Assembly: GCA_000149265.1 (NCBI GenBank)
Contig: CH002671.1
Coordinates: forward strand, 272,294 to 336,293
DNA from: Ciona savignyi
Taxonomy: Eukaryota; Chordata; Ascidiacea; Phlebobranchia; Cionidae
DNA length: 64,000 nucleotides
Direction: 5' to 3'
Position 1 is the stretch's first letter. The number at the start of each line of letters is the position of its first letter. The position numbers and the translations under genes were made by a program. The notes below the pieces were generated by a model. That model had not been told where the DNA came from. It made no database searches and saw nothing but the letters and a program-made list of their open reading frames with translations. Positions 13,301 through 28,300 of the stretch are shown here, piece by piece.

Positions 13301-16300
13301 TGGTGCGAAACGACCACAGTAAAATCTGAAAGCTGTTTCCTGTCACCACTTTCATATCACTTAGATACGCCCAACGTGGTCCTATTCAAAATCATTAGCG
13401 CCCATAGTAAATTCCAAACGCTCTGGAAGTCGTTTTCTCCGAGGAAAACAAAGGTTAAAATGCCCTCCGAACGAAACCCACAACAATTCATCGTTTAACA
13501 GTGTTATTGTACGATTTAAAATTGATAAAACTACAATAAGTTTTATAAAAACTGAATTTCTATAACAAAATACCGAAGGAAAGTATTTTGCTTCATTGTA
13601 TTTTGAATGAAGCTTATGAAAATGGAATGAAATTGGTTTGAGTCTCAGTTCATATTGATAGTTAAGGGATTACCCTAATGGCCGCTTCGTTCTGCTGAGA
13701 TGTTTGTTGAGCAGCGAATAAAACCAGTTATGTGTAAAATAATTTGTATAAGGCATAGGAATCATTATTCAATCATTACCTTTAAATTTGGGAAACAGCG
13801 TCATACTTTATTATAGGCTATCATACATGGTTATTTAATAGTATATGAGTCAGCCGAGAGGGTTGGGTGAATTTGACGCAAAATTACGCGTAAAAATTGA
13901 TCACGTTACAACAACGTCACCCTGAATTTATGACTTCTTGTGTGTGTGAATAAACAGTGACACATGCGGAAAAGAATTGCGGCCATCCTGAAAAAATCTT
14001 TCTCGATCAAAATTTATTGAACGAAGCAAGGGGCTAAATGAAGGTTAAATTAATTTGATGAAGTTGTTTGCGCCACTTCCAGTAAATTGTACAAAGTATG
14101 ATGCGTTGGGCAAAAACCCTAAATTGAGACACGAAAATCTAACACACATTGCTTAATACAAATCGATTATTTCTTTCTGCTTAACACGTGCACATCGTTG
14201 TAGTCACACAATTCTGCATGAAGCCATAACCACTTAACCGTTTCTAAGAGAAGGTAGAAGTTGTAACGAGCACACTTAAACGTCGCGATCTTAACAAGGA
14301 TCACAGAAATAACAAACAAGGCGGAAATAGCGAAAGTAGCTAGTTTTTCCAGGAGATACAAGCGAGAATAATTTTCTTCAATTGGACTTGAACTCTACTG
14401 CGATATAATAACCCGCAGCGCACAAACGGCCAATTTCGCCGCTTGTTTGAATGTGTGTGACGATCATTTCTCAGTAACCGAAATTCGTCTGGAGGTCGGG
14501 TAAACGACGCTGTGTTTATGACGTTTTAATGACGTGAAATTCGCAGGTTAAGCAAAGTTTGTTCAGTAAAACGAGCTAGACCGGCTGAGGTGTTATTTCG
14601 CAATGTTTGCTTTTCAAAACTTCGTGTTGATTTAAAACGGTACATTCTGTAGGTTTATCAAAACACCGGATTGCCAACATACAGTTTAAATCCAATTTTA
14701 ATCCCCAAAGATCTATTCCATTGAAAACAAAGCCATATGCGCCAGTTGGTGAGAGAGTTTATACTGACTGTTCACACAAATAAACCAACAAAGGTCTCCA
14801 GGGGCAGTGGACAGCACTGGGCAGTCTTCAGCACTTTATTCGAGGGACGGAAGATGTGTTGGCGAAAACTCGATATCGCAGAGTCTCATGTCTGGTTCTT
14901 TGTCCACTGAAACGCTAATCACAGTATTTTCTGGGCGAGATCTATTGTCGAGGGCGAAAAACACAAAAGCGTGCAAGGGATCCCGACCCGGTACAGTTGC
15001 ACACAAAAGCGTGTCAAAAGCGATCGAAGCGACTTTCTAGATTTGGGTTCCGGCGACTCTGGATCCCTGTCGTACTCAAAAGCTTAAGTATTGTGAACCA
15101 ACTGCTCGAATTAACAAAACAACGATTGGAAAACACACCTGGGGTCGAACCAAGTCGTTCTGCACGATTAGCAGTACAGCTAGTAAAGCCCACACAGGCG
15201 TATCCATGAATCAAAATAGAAATTAATTTGCTTCATTGCAAATACAATGCAATCCACATTCAACTAAATATTCTATACATGAGCTTGTCTGTGACATTAA
15301 ATTAAGGAGACAATCACTATATTAATACTTGTTTTTATAAATTCCAATATTGACTGTAGGTCTGCGTATGTACGGATTTACCTCAATTCGAGAACGCAAC
15401 CAATGCTAACGCCAAACAAAAAGTTCATTGTTAAGAGCATCGAATTAACTTTTGATTCGTTTTCAACTTCCGTATATTGAATAGCTGTGGTCCGCGTAAT
15501 TCATTACTTCATCAAATTACTCAAACCAAACTGGGGTTGATGGGATTAATTTCCGTTTAGCAACGTGGTTGAGGGTGCTATTTGGGCGAAGTAGAATTTA
15601 AAGTCCCATAATTTCACATAACTGGGTACTAAATCATTTTTTCAGAGGCTCGCTTTTTACAGGTCTTATGGCACCAAAACAGCTTCCCAAGCAATAATTA
15701 AAAAATACATTTAATAATTGATAAATGCCAAATGCCAATGTGTAAGTAGCAAAAGAAATAATCGAATTATAAGTAGCATATTGCGTGACATTGGGTGATT
15801 AAAGACAAGTGCAACTCAGCTATATATCAGTAATGTGGCCACGTGTGCAAACAGACCAAAATGGAATTCTAAATACCGCGGAATGCAATATGGGTCTACC
15901 AATTAACAACCATTAAATAATTTGTAATGATAAATGCTCGGAAATTTATTATTTCCAGTAAAATAGAATTGTCAAAGATATTAGTTTGTTTATATATGAG
16001 CACATTGGAATGAATGACAAATTTTAACTGGATTGACTAAACGAATTAGTTTTTGGGTAAACGACATCTGATTCACATGTCTTGGGTTGAGGTAAAATTT
16101 ATATACCGAAAATATAACCGATTTTAGAAAGAAACTATTTGAAATGGTGCTGTCTGAACAAAATGGTTTTCTGGTGACTATTTAAACAAGACACAGTCGT
16201 TATTGAATATTTCCTAGGCGATCGTACATTATGGTTTGCGGCATTTTCTGATTAATAACAATACACATAAGCATGATGCCAATCAGTGTCTTTTAAAGAT

Positions 16301-19300
16301 CAACGAAAGTAATAATATGTGTGCGGCACAAAATAAGGTAGACTGTGTGGTTGATTGCAGGAGTTGTTTTTCAGTTGTTTTAATAAATTAATTTCTTTTG
16401 GTGTTAAAGAACGCTTTAACTCTTCTGTAAGTCATTGTACGTTCTATGAATTTCCTCTTTCAATTGGCAATTAGGTCAGCAAGTTTATTATGAATACAAG
16501 CAAACTTAACACGCCCCTGAAATCACATTTGGGGTCATTTTAATAATGATTGATTGCAAATCCGGCAGAGAAGTGTACAATACGCCGTTATTTCGCGGAA
16601 TAGACGCCGGCATTAAAAACCCGTGCCGAGATTTTGATCTAGTATGAGCAAACATATGTCCTTATCTCTGAATGTAGGCATTGTTAAGCCGAACAAGACG
16701 CTCTGTACCTAAACGCTAACATGTGGGTGGTCAGATCATATCGCAGCTTTTATATTAAACCCTGTAATGATACATCTATAGAGCAATCAAGTCGTTAATC
16801 ATTGTAAAATATATTTGTAAAAAATATTTCAAAAACGTTTTTAAAGATATGGAAGATTTCGTCAGGTACAAACATTATAGTTATATATGTGGCTATTATA
16901 TCAAAAGCCGTTTTTTATCGATTTTTTTGAAGCATAATAATTTGGAATATCTTTTAAAAGGCGTTTAGATGAAGTTTTAACTTACTTGATAAATGCAGAT
17001 TTAGGATCACTTTTCTGTCAATAATACTCAATGTAGATTAATATAAATGTAAGTAAAATATTAAACGCTGATGAATGGACATGCGGGAAGTTCGTATACA
17101 AAAACATCTCCATATCAACGCAATGTATTACCAATACGGCTATATCCTTGTACAGATGGTACTCAGACCTAAGGGCACTTGCAAGCCAGACTCATTGAGA
17201 ATTTGCACTAGTTGGACAGAACTGACTCATTTTGACAAAGCTTAATTGCCCTTAACACTGGCGCGTAAACGACCAAGTACATTTATGTCGCAAGTCAATT
17301 TCTTAGTGATTACATTTATTTTGGAAACGCTAAAACGGGGCACGTATGTGAGTGAAGCCTCACATGAGACCACCATCAAAGAATGCTTCGGCACTCATCA
17401 GGTTTGAATTTTGTGGTTGTGTTTCCAAATACGTCACCGCCAGTGTGGGCCGGCTTTTTGGGTGATGGTTTGTGAAACAAAAACAAAAGATAGAGGAGTT
17501 TCATTCAAATCGACGCTAACTCTTCACTAACTTATTAAATCTAACTCTTATTTATTCTCATTTTAGTTGAATCGCGCACACCATAGTTTGATTGAACGAA
17601 TATGCCAATGGTTTTATTCTTTAAAAAATTCTTTAGTAAGAAAACTGGCTGGATTTGGTTAGTTCATTATTCAACAGTTATCTGCTGATGGAAATGCCGG
17701 CGGTTGGTGAAAATATGCGAATGCGATAGCAAAGCAATAACTGCCAGACTATACCTCAGTTTCCAGCTAGCAACATAAACAAGACTAAAAATTACAGAAG
17801 TAGTTTATAAAATTTCACCCCCGTATTTCGAACGATTTGTTTAATCTATGTTTTAAGAATTGGGTAATCAAAGTTTTACAATAAAATTTAAATAATTAAT
17901 TAATTTCCTATGTAGGTGGTGCGAGGCAGTATATTTGTTATAGATATGTGTTTGATTTCAATTTGCTCCTACAATTTCATTAACGAAAGTGTTAAGATAC
18001 TTATAGCAGTATACACATTACGTGGGTTACTAACTGAATGGGCAAATATAGGGTTACGATCAGCGGTGATAAAATTTACGAGTTCTTATAGACAGTCAAT
18101 TCTCAACACGCCTGGACCTCGTGCCAAACATCTAAGACACACCGACATCTTGTCTAATGAAAGAAGCAATTACCACAACAAAGACAGCGACAAAGAAAGA
18201 TATCTAAGATTTTAATTGCCAACTTCAAAGCTTGTTGTTTTTTCTGTGGTGGCAGGCACTTTACAATTGAGGGCAATAAAGTAATTAGTCAGTGTGCATA
18301 GCTGAGTTTTTATTGGTTTCACGAAGGAAATTTTGCGTTGTTTTAGTTTGTCGGGCGTTACGATAAACAAATAAAATCGAGTGACCAGACAGACATATTA
18401 ACATCATAAATAATTCTTCCAGAACATCCTGTTTTGAAGTTAATTTCTTAAGGTGTTTTGCGTTAAAATATTTTATTTAAAAAAAATACGTTTTATACAA
18501 TCCACATAACTATTTTGGATTATGTACTGACGAATTGTGGTATCCAAAGCACATACGCACTAATAGCTGAATGCAGTTTGTGCGAACAGCTTTGTGGTTT
18601 TAGATCAACTTGAGGACGAGTAAAAGATTGGCGCAGACAGCGCAACGTAGGCATGCTGTCAGACACCGTTAAAGCAATTATTTGGCGCTTTAAGCTAAAC
18701 CAGCCGTTCACTAGTTCGCTGGGCTCGTCAGACGCTCGGATCAGGTATTAACGCATTACCAACGTGGGAGTTCGCATCCATTACCTATCCCTCTGAGTGA
18801 TGGATGGCCATTGTTTGTGGAATAATCAAGGCGTTTGTACAGCAGACTACTCTGTTGTTTACTTGATTCCTTGGTGTTACTTGCATTTTTTGGTAGGTGA
18901 ACTAAATCAAATTGTTTAAAAATCAAGTTGTACATAATTTCGCACCACTAAATAAAAGCAAAAATATTTTCGCGTGCTTTATTAGCGTTTGTTTTTACAA
19001 GTTTATCTATTTTGATAGCTGTAAAGACTACTTAACAATGCACGTTTATACTTCACAAAAATGCGTTCAAAATAGTAAACAAACGGATCGTATAACACCA
19101 ATGGAAGTTTAAATTCAAGGTAGTACGCTGCTAACGAACCATAGCAGGAAAGAGTGAAATGCATTTTTTCGTGTGGGATTAGTTAAGGCAGTGGAGCGAT
19201 TTAGGGATGAGACAATTGATTATTTTTGTCTTATTACGTCAGCGTTAACCCTAGGTGCACGGGTCCATGCCAGCGCGTGCGGACCATTGCCACGTCGGCA

Positions 19301-22300
19301 ATGCGAAAGTCAACACACTGCATGGGGTATAGGTTAACTAGTCAAACACTTACATCTTTGCTACCGGAAGGCTATTAAACGACTTATAATTCGAATAACA
19401 AATAATTCAAAACTTAATGGGACTGAAAACCTCCAATAAACCAACAACAGTCAGTTAATGATTAGCTAAAAATGTCTAGACTTCTGTTAATTGGGGCCGG
19501 CTTAATGAAGCAAACAAAAGTGACCCAGTCAGCAGTTGGATGGGGATTAGGTATGTGCAAATATTGTTGCACGGCACAGTATGAAAAACGCTGGGCACAA
19601 ATATGTAGAATGTTTCTTCGGGTGTTTAAATATTGTTTAAATGTACCCTGTGGTCGACCGCCCATGCACTCTGTCTTATCTTCATCGGATTTCAAAGTCA
19701 TGCACAGGGGGTAAGCATAGGTGGTGTGGTCGATAGGAATTTATCAATGTACGTTGAGTTACGCAGTTACGCGATTATTAAAAGTGGAGTTGCCGGGCAA
19801 CGTGCAGGGTAATATCTGCTGAATGACTGTCGCATTTGACAGGCTTTGTGCTGAGCAGCAAAATGCCAATCTTATACTCTAATAAAACGTTAGGGAGCAG
19901 TACACAACCACTGAACTGAAAAAAACGACATTTAAAAAACAACTAGCGCAATTTGCAGAATCAAGGCTAATTTCTAAATATTATCATGAAACACAAAACA
20001 AATCGGCTAACGTAAAACCAATATCGCCGTTAACTTTTAATTTACTCTACAACGGCCATTACTCACCCTAAAGTAAACTTAGTGCAAAACGAGCACAATA
20101 GCGACCTGTGTTAACCAAGGCGTCTTCTCTATTCAGTCAAAATTGTGCAATGCAAGCCGCACTGTTTACATATTGAAAATAAAAAGGGTAACTTGTAATC
20201 TTCACAAAGGACCACTTTGTGGTTACAATTTAATGTCGCAGACTTTATCAAAAGAAAATATTGGTTTTATTCATAGTCAAACTTGGGGCTAACCTTTTTT
20301 TAATTCATTATACATTTTGTTACGCCATTCTTAGTCTATAACGTTATCGTCTTAGTCTATGGCAAGAGCAGAATTATAGTACAACACGTCCAACACTTAG
20401 TTAAACAAAAAAATAAGATAAATTATATGTTCACTCTTATATGTGAATGACATAACGTCGACATGTGCTAGCTAGAGCAACGATTGTAATATGCTTCGGT
20501 TATGATATACATGAGGTATGAAAGACATCTTAGCAATGTCCAGAAAAGATCATAGCTATCTTTAGATCTTTTTCAAAACGACATATGGTTCTTGGATCGC
20601 TGTCCCTAACTTTCAAATGACTCTAATTAATCTTCGGTTACATTCCATGAACCGTAGAAAGTGTGTGTGCATTGTTTGTTTGTCCAGCCAGGTGGTGGTC
20701 GGGACCAGCTGGTCCGCGCAACTTAAATTAAATATACTTTGACTTTGTTTAACTGCCGGAAATGATATTGGACAAAGGAGAGCTTAAATAAAACAGCTGG
20801 AGGCAAAGGCTATTTGTGTTCTTCCTCAAAGAATGTATTCATGATTAATATAAGGGTTTGTCATTTTTACTGTTACAAATTTCGGTTAGCAGAAACAGTT
20901 CGTAACTTTAAACGTCAAGTTAAGTTGACGCCCAGATAATCTTACAGGTTGTAAACGCGATAATCACTGGCTACTTTGGATTATGTAAAAGTTAAAACTA
21001 ATTGGCCAAACACGATAACGATATGTTTAATATGCGCCACATACATACGTTGTATGATTTTATAACTATAGTTAGCGTTCATTTTTGTTGGAGAGTCGCA
21101 GCTTGCCTGAGTACTTATATTCATGACGATATGTCGCATTTATGGGTATTGGCTTAACATAAAGAATGACTTAATCATATCCGCCCACGCCAAGCATGTG
21201 TTTTATGAGTTGTGAACTCTAAGGTTTACAGAGGGTAAAGTTACACAAAAGCTTGGAAATCGGGTGGTACCGGGTGATGTGCTGTATTGTTCAGACGTGA
21301 TAATGTTCTTTAAACCACATGTTCTGGGCACATTACCTGCCTACCTGTAGGTTCACAGTTCAAAACAAAGGTTAATGCCGACAAAGACTGCGTGAATCGT
21401 TTGACTAAAATATAAAAACTATTGTGGGGACGATATAATTTATGACTTTTGTGTACACGTATTGGTATATTGGCCAATTTGAAAATGCGTATCAATTGTC
21501 GAACGCGGCGCATTTTTAAATAGTATTTGAGCAGAACCGTGGATCTCAAATTTCATGCGGTAAAGTTTGCCTCGGATTCTAAATAGAAACGAAGAACCGT
21601 TACGGTTCGTTTAGAGTTGTGTTGTAAACGCCATCCCGTCGGCTTTGTTTACGGCAATTGAGTAATGCGGAACACACAATTAATCAAAAGGAAGTGCCAT
21701 GATGGGGAGGTTCTCACCTTTGAAAAGTTTTCCTGCTTGTCTAATCACCAAGAAAATTAAATCGACCGCCTACCGGGCTGGGGTAGGATCCGTGGGAACA
21801 GGTGAGCGACCAACCATGATTAAACGGTTAAGAAATAACTGAAATACCCCCGGAAAACAATATTGTTCATGCCGATGGGCAAAACACTTAAAATGTTGAA
21901 TTCCAGTCAAAAAAGTTATGATCAATGTCTGGTAAACCTACGGATACTATTTGAGTAAGCAACTAATGATGGCTTAAGGGCAAATTAATCATTCTAATAC
22001 AACAAGCTGACATATGGTGGTGGCTTTGGTTCCTGTGTGAAACCTTCGTGTAATATTTGAATCACAAGTCTGATCGAGATTACAAATGCTTATTAAATTC
22101 CATTAAGGTACCCAATTACAACCCTGATAGAGTTGATTTGGAGTGAGAATCAACTAGATACTCAAGCAAGGGAAGATTAAACAAAAAGATCCATATTTTA
22201 AAAATCGCCAATAAAACTACGAGGTTTTATTGACAGAAAACAAAAGCTACTGAAACTGAACCGGTCTTCACCGAGCGAAATCCACCTCAATGCCACACGT

Positions 22301-25300
22301 ACGTGATAGTTAACCCAAGACAGAGTAGGCGTTGGATTCACTTTCTACATCCAGCAGCATGACCGCTGGAGCACAGGAATAATTTGGCGACAAGACGGCG
22401 ACATTATATGGTGTCGTTTACATGTGTTTTTACAGCATTGGATGAATCTTATACCGTCACGATACTATTAAATAACCAATCACAGAGTAGTTTAATTTAG
22501 TGGTGTGTACATTGTGTCATTGGTGAGCTGCTGTTGAAATTTAAAGCATGGGTTTAATATAAATCAGTAGCATATTCGGAGCATGTGTAATTCCCAAAGG
22601 GGAGACTTATATCAATTGCGTCATCGATTGAAATGACATCAGAACCGCAAGAAAATATCCTAAATGCCACTACATACCTAGACAACGACAGTTTGAACAC
22701 GGGGTATATTGATTCAAGTGTGGATGAGTACTGCAATTTTGTTTCGACCAATTAATTTATAGGCGCCAAAATTTCCCTTTTCCATTTGCGCTTTTCGTTG
22801 TGACGCCGGTTTTAACAACTTCAAATTAAAATTACGAGCGACTTAAATCGCCAATGTTGCATTAGAGAGGTTTAGAAGGCGTTACAAGTCCCCTTGATAG
22901 ATTTCAAATGGAATATCCAGCTATGTTTGCCCTTAATCTGATAATTGGCGCAAAGTGCCAGCAGTGGTTGGCGAAAATACTGCTAACCGTTGACAAGAAA
23001 GCCAAACCGGATTATCGTTGGGTCGTGAAAGCGGCGCAAGACCCGTAACATTATAGTCTCAAAGGTAAGAGAATAAGGGGCCGGTACGGAGGCGTTTGTA
23101 GTAACCGCGATGCTTTATTAGCTTTGCAGATGGAGGGGAACGAAACCGACGACCCAGTTTACGCACCGTGTATTGCCTAAAACAGAAGGTATTGTTTCGT
23201 GCGTACGAAACGATGGCTTCATGTGGCGTAGGCAAACGTTACAAAAGCGCTGAAACAAACAACAGCAACTTTGATTGGTCAAATCAAAAATTGTTTAACT
23301 CTTTTAAATTCACTTGTCCACGACTTCAATTGAAAAGCAAAGGTTTAGTGGATATTATCGTATAATGCGCTTAGCGTGGTCCCTTGATCTGCTAAAATCA
23401 CCCGAGCTATCTATGGCTTATCCACAGCTATTGTCGTATTCGAGAGAACACCTAAACTCGTTCTCTTCTTCAAATGTGAAGCTGTTCGGTTCAATGTTAG
23501 CAAACATAGATAAGGGAGCGAAAAAATGTGAAGTATGGGTATCTGTCTAGTTAGGGGAAACTGTCGAGACAGAATTTACATTCGTTACGTGTCAATCAAA
23601 GTTATAAATACGCCACTAAATGCAGTTAAATCTTGTTAAAACATCAGTGAAACTCCACACCGCTTAACTATTTCCTATTGGATTTAGGGGGTCGCAAAAA
23701 CTTGTCTATGCATAGCGTGTACTTAGCAAATGTCAATTTATAAGAGAATGGGCATAAATATACTCAAGCACAACTAAACGCCAAAACCACAAATAAAACG
23801 TGCAATCAAACACTTGAAAATTGGTCACGCATTTTTAATTGTACAAGAAATCACACCTGTTGAGGAGTTGATTTTGAAGAATGTGTTGTTTGTACTCAAA
23901 CTATATGAGATTGTGTCCCGGTCGCCATCCAAGTCCAATGCTTCAATCCTGCAGACTTGACTACCGGTGGGAGTGTTCTCGTTCACGCTATAACAAACAA
24001 ACTGTCATAAGAGCTTCTAAACATCTTAAATAATTTAGCACTTTTAACACTTGAGAAAATAGTTAAATACCTTTAATTCATTTTGGATATAAAACACTAT
24101 ATAATGTTAGGTCGGTTCAGGTGTTTCTTAATAATTTGAATCTCACACTAATAGTTTTGCTCTGTATACGAAACCGATGTGTTCAAATATATCACTATCC
24201 AATCATTACCTCGTACGAATTACACAATAGTTAACCATGACAACACACGAAACCATATATATCGACCTATTTGTATCAACGGTTAATAGGTAAAGGTCGT
24301 ATAATTAATGATTCAACCAAACCTTGCGAAATATATCGGTTCGGAGGGTAACGGAGCGTTGTCGTTCACATTTCCCACTTCGATGAGAACAAACATGGTG
24401 CCAGATAAAGGAATCGCGCCTCGGTCAGTTGCCTTCACTGTCAGCCAATAGAAACGCTCGGTTTCTCGGTCCAGTTGACGATTGGTTGTTAAAATCCCTG
24501 CATAACAGAAAGTTGTTAAAATAACCTAAAAACTACAGATTTGAACAAAAACCAAAACTACTGATTAATATACGCTTTGGATTAATGCGTTAAATATGTT
24601 GAACGCAACACTCATGTTAACATTGCATTTTTGGCAAGAGGAAAATTAATATCCTTCATGGTATAAGATAAAATATTTTTAAAACAGTTTGTATGAGATG
24701 ACAAAAACACGTTCTGTACAACTAAGCGCACTTGACTGGCGAGTACACATTTGTCCTTTCGTAGCATTAGCCCTTTTGTCAATAGAACTAGCAAAGGTTC
24801 GAAGAGGTACTTCATGTTTTGTGCTTGTACAGCTAACAAAGTATTTTGTCAAATAATATTTTGACTATGACATTAAACATTGTTAAATCGTTTTAGTAAA
24901 TCTTATTTTTATTCGTTTTACTATTTCAATATAAAAATATGGTCGTTGATGTAAATCACATTTGCTTAAAAACACATTCGCGTTGTCTTCCAGTACTAGA
25001 GTAAACATTTAAGGTGTTTATGGCAAAGTTGGATTAAACATCTTATCTGGCTTTTGTAAACCGCAGTGTTGCCCTGAATATAAAGTGAGTCATCGTTAGG
25101 TGTGTTTTTGCTTCGAGATTGCTTGACAATGGAGAATTGCGATCCATATGCCAGGATGACGGGGTCGTGTTAGTGTTGTTATGCACTTTCAAGTGCGTTT
25201 CGTTCGTGACCAACTTAAACCGCGTGGTCAGTGCAATAACTGGTTGAGTGCAATTTGAGAACCCCTTATCTATATTTTGAAGTAAACAACTAGTTTTAAA

Positions 25301-28300
25301 TCAATTTTCGACACGAAAGTGCACACGACGAGTTGTTCCAGACCACCTAAGTTCCTCCTGAAAGAAGATATGTGTAATCATGTTTACAAATCAGTTTCGG
25401 ATACTCAGTAAGTTTTATCTTTCCGATGAATCCCAAACTCGAAGCATGTGGCACTAAGCTTTGAGCAAATAATAAAATGATTGCTGAAAGAAGGTTGACC
25501 GATTAACTACCGAGTATAGAAATGTTTCTTGAATATTCTATTTTAATAGAATCTAGCGCATTTGGACAAATATACATGGCATTTGGGTGTGGTCTTGGAC
25601 TCAGAGTAACATTTTCTCGGATATAGACGCTCTATCTTTTAATTCTTGCCAGCATTGGCACGGTTAAGCATGACTGGCGGTGAAAAGATCGGGATCAAAT
25701 GACAATAGTTCTGTTTTGGTGAACTTACAATGAGGGTGAGTACAAAAAGATTTCGTTAGAACCAACGATTTTTACTACTGTTGCTGAAAGACGTAAAATG
25801 TAAGATGCTACCCAACCTGAACGGGCGATTTAAGAAACAAAACGCGCCAACGCCTAAGTCGCACCGGTCAAGTCTGAATATAGCGTGCGTGAAACACAGG
25901 CGTAGGTGCATACTTGAACTGGGATATGGTCCATCGTAATTCCCTCTTAGGCACACGCTTAATTGGGTATAACGTAAACAGCAACTCCTTGCATGGCTAC
26001 GAGATGCTTAGTATGATTGAAACTTTCGCCAAAGTCCTTAAGCTACTTATAGGAATTGATTGATGTACTTAAATGAAAGCTACGAAAGGTGTCATTGCCA
26101 TTGATATGTAAATCTTAAAATACGTCACAAATTGATAAATAGAGATAAAAGCTAATTGGAGTTACAGTGAATAATCGAATGCATATATTACGAAGCGGTA
26201 TGGTATAGGCCAGAATGTCTGTATGATGTGTGACCTAAAATCATTGGTCAATGACAACACGCAGGGTTAAGCGTCGTGGGATAAGCAAGCAACGTACACT
26301 TCCAATGACATAATGGAAAATGGTGGCATGGGAACGTATCGTATAGATATGTAAATTACCGGTTTATAGATAGACATGCACAGTTAAGATACTCCCTAAT
26401 TCTCTAGCTAATTGCAAGGGACAAAATCGTCGGTTGTTGTGGTTTTAAAATTATCGTAAATTAGTAGACCCGTCCATCCGCTAATTGCTAGGGAACAATT
26501 TTTAAAGGATACATTGGTATTTTTATTAATGCAGTTCCTTGTACGTTTAAAAGGTGTACTTACAAAAGCAAAGGCTAAAATAAGTATTTTTATGTTCGAT
26601 TCACCTTTTAAGGGTGGACCAGGGAACACATAACTTAACAAACACAGTTTCCGAGTTATATCTAGTGCTTTCAAAACCCCTCTTAAAATAAACCTTAACA
26701 AACTTTATTATATCAACGGCCCTCTAAAGGAACTAAATCTAGGTCAGACAGATGTAACAGGTAATTGATGTACATAGGGTTTTGGTGGTGCATAATACTT
26801 AAGTACTGAATAAGCACAGGTGCACCGGATTTCTACAAATCAAAATGATTATTTTCTTTGAACATGTCTTAATAACGACATAATTAACAAAGGGATCTGT
26901 GGGTTACTCTAAGTGTTACATGAGTTAATTACTCGAACCGAACATTTGACTTAATCGTTTTGGTAAGTTGTTCTAAATTAAAGTTGAAAAATTGATTTGG
27001 GAACGAGGCCAATTCGGGACTAATGAATTTGCAAATTGATCAACGTCGTTTTGTGGTAATTCTCAAAGGAGGCCCCACTTTACCAGTTAAGCAATTACGG
27101 GAATTAAACTTTTTAAACGAAAAAACAAAACGACTTGAGGATTCAACACACTGCTGACACAATTACACTAAAACGTATAATGTTTCGTTACGATTTTACA
27201 CAAAACTGGTTTTATTTCGTCCATTCAACGTATCTTGATGTACTCAGTGTAAGATTACAGATTTCTCCATTTAGGACTAGTGTTGTTAAAAAGGTTAACT
27301 TGTTAGTAATTGAGATAGCTGCAATTGAAAGCTGAAGCTCAATAAACGAAGTAAATAAGCTGTCCGGACTGGATTAAACGAATGGACAAAAGGACCTCTG
27401 ATTACAAGTTGGACTTTGGTAAGGTTAGGAGAATTCGTTGATGGATAAATAAGTAAATAATGAAAACACAAAGAATGAGTTACGGTTCCCAAGATATCGT
27501 TTGAATAACAATAGAAATACAGAGGGAGAGGGGCAGGCTAGTGAATGTAGATAGAACGCAGTCGGTGTTAAATTTCAATATTGGAAATTATTTTTGATGA
27601 TCGTAAGTGTCTGGAAAAGGTGAAAGTGAGTTCGACCCGTTGCAAAGCAAACACAAGTACGACTCCCATGGAGTGGGAACTTAGTTACACAAGGTGTGAC
27701 AGCCAAGTTGTTTTAGACATTTGTCATTGCACCATCCTATAACACAAGCTTATGGTCTTGTTGTTTTGTACAATTATAAAGACGAATCATATCGACATAT
27801 TGGTGGCGATTCATAGCGATTTAGTGATATTTCTACCAAGATGCGACGATTCCATCAAGTTGGTTGTACTTTCCCATTATCCGTTAACATTCAACGTTTA
27901 TCAATGCTCTCACGACCTTACAACGTAGCAAAATAAAGTAAATCACTTGGTACGAGTTCAGGCGATGTCATTGCAGTTCTAAGCTCTCAGATAATACCCG
28001 ACGAAAGCCTCGGCGCATTGTTAATCTTTCAACTGTTTGGTTACGGTAGCTACGTATACAATGTGTTTAATCACGGCTGAGAGGTGATCCATTCTGTGTA
28101 TTGGATGACTAGTTGGGGATGAGGGTAAGGAATAACAGAGATGTAAGCCACGTATATATGTTTGTGATCGCAGCGACTGAAGTGCATAATGGAACATAGG
28201 CTATAATGTTGACACACAAGTGTGTCTAATGTAACGGGGTTAGTCATGTTTATCTTGTCTACAAATATATCGGCTGTCTCGCCGCTTTGATAGACAAACC

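Noticed and set aside
17916-18215. 99-residue plus-strand open frame in the 13.7-kb intron
   Set aside because: GTG start and no recognisable motif; frames of this length are expected by chance in 13.7 kb on six frames.
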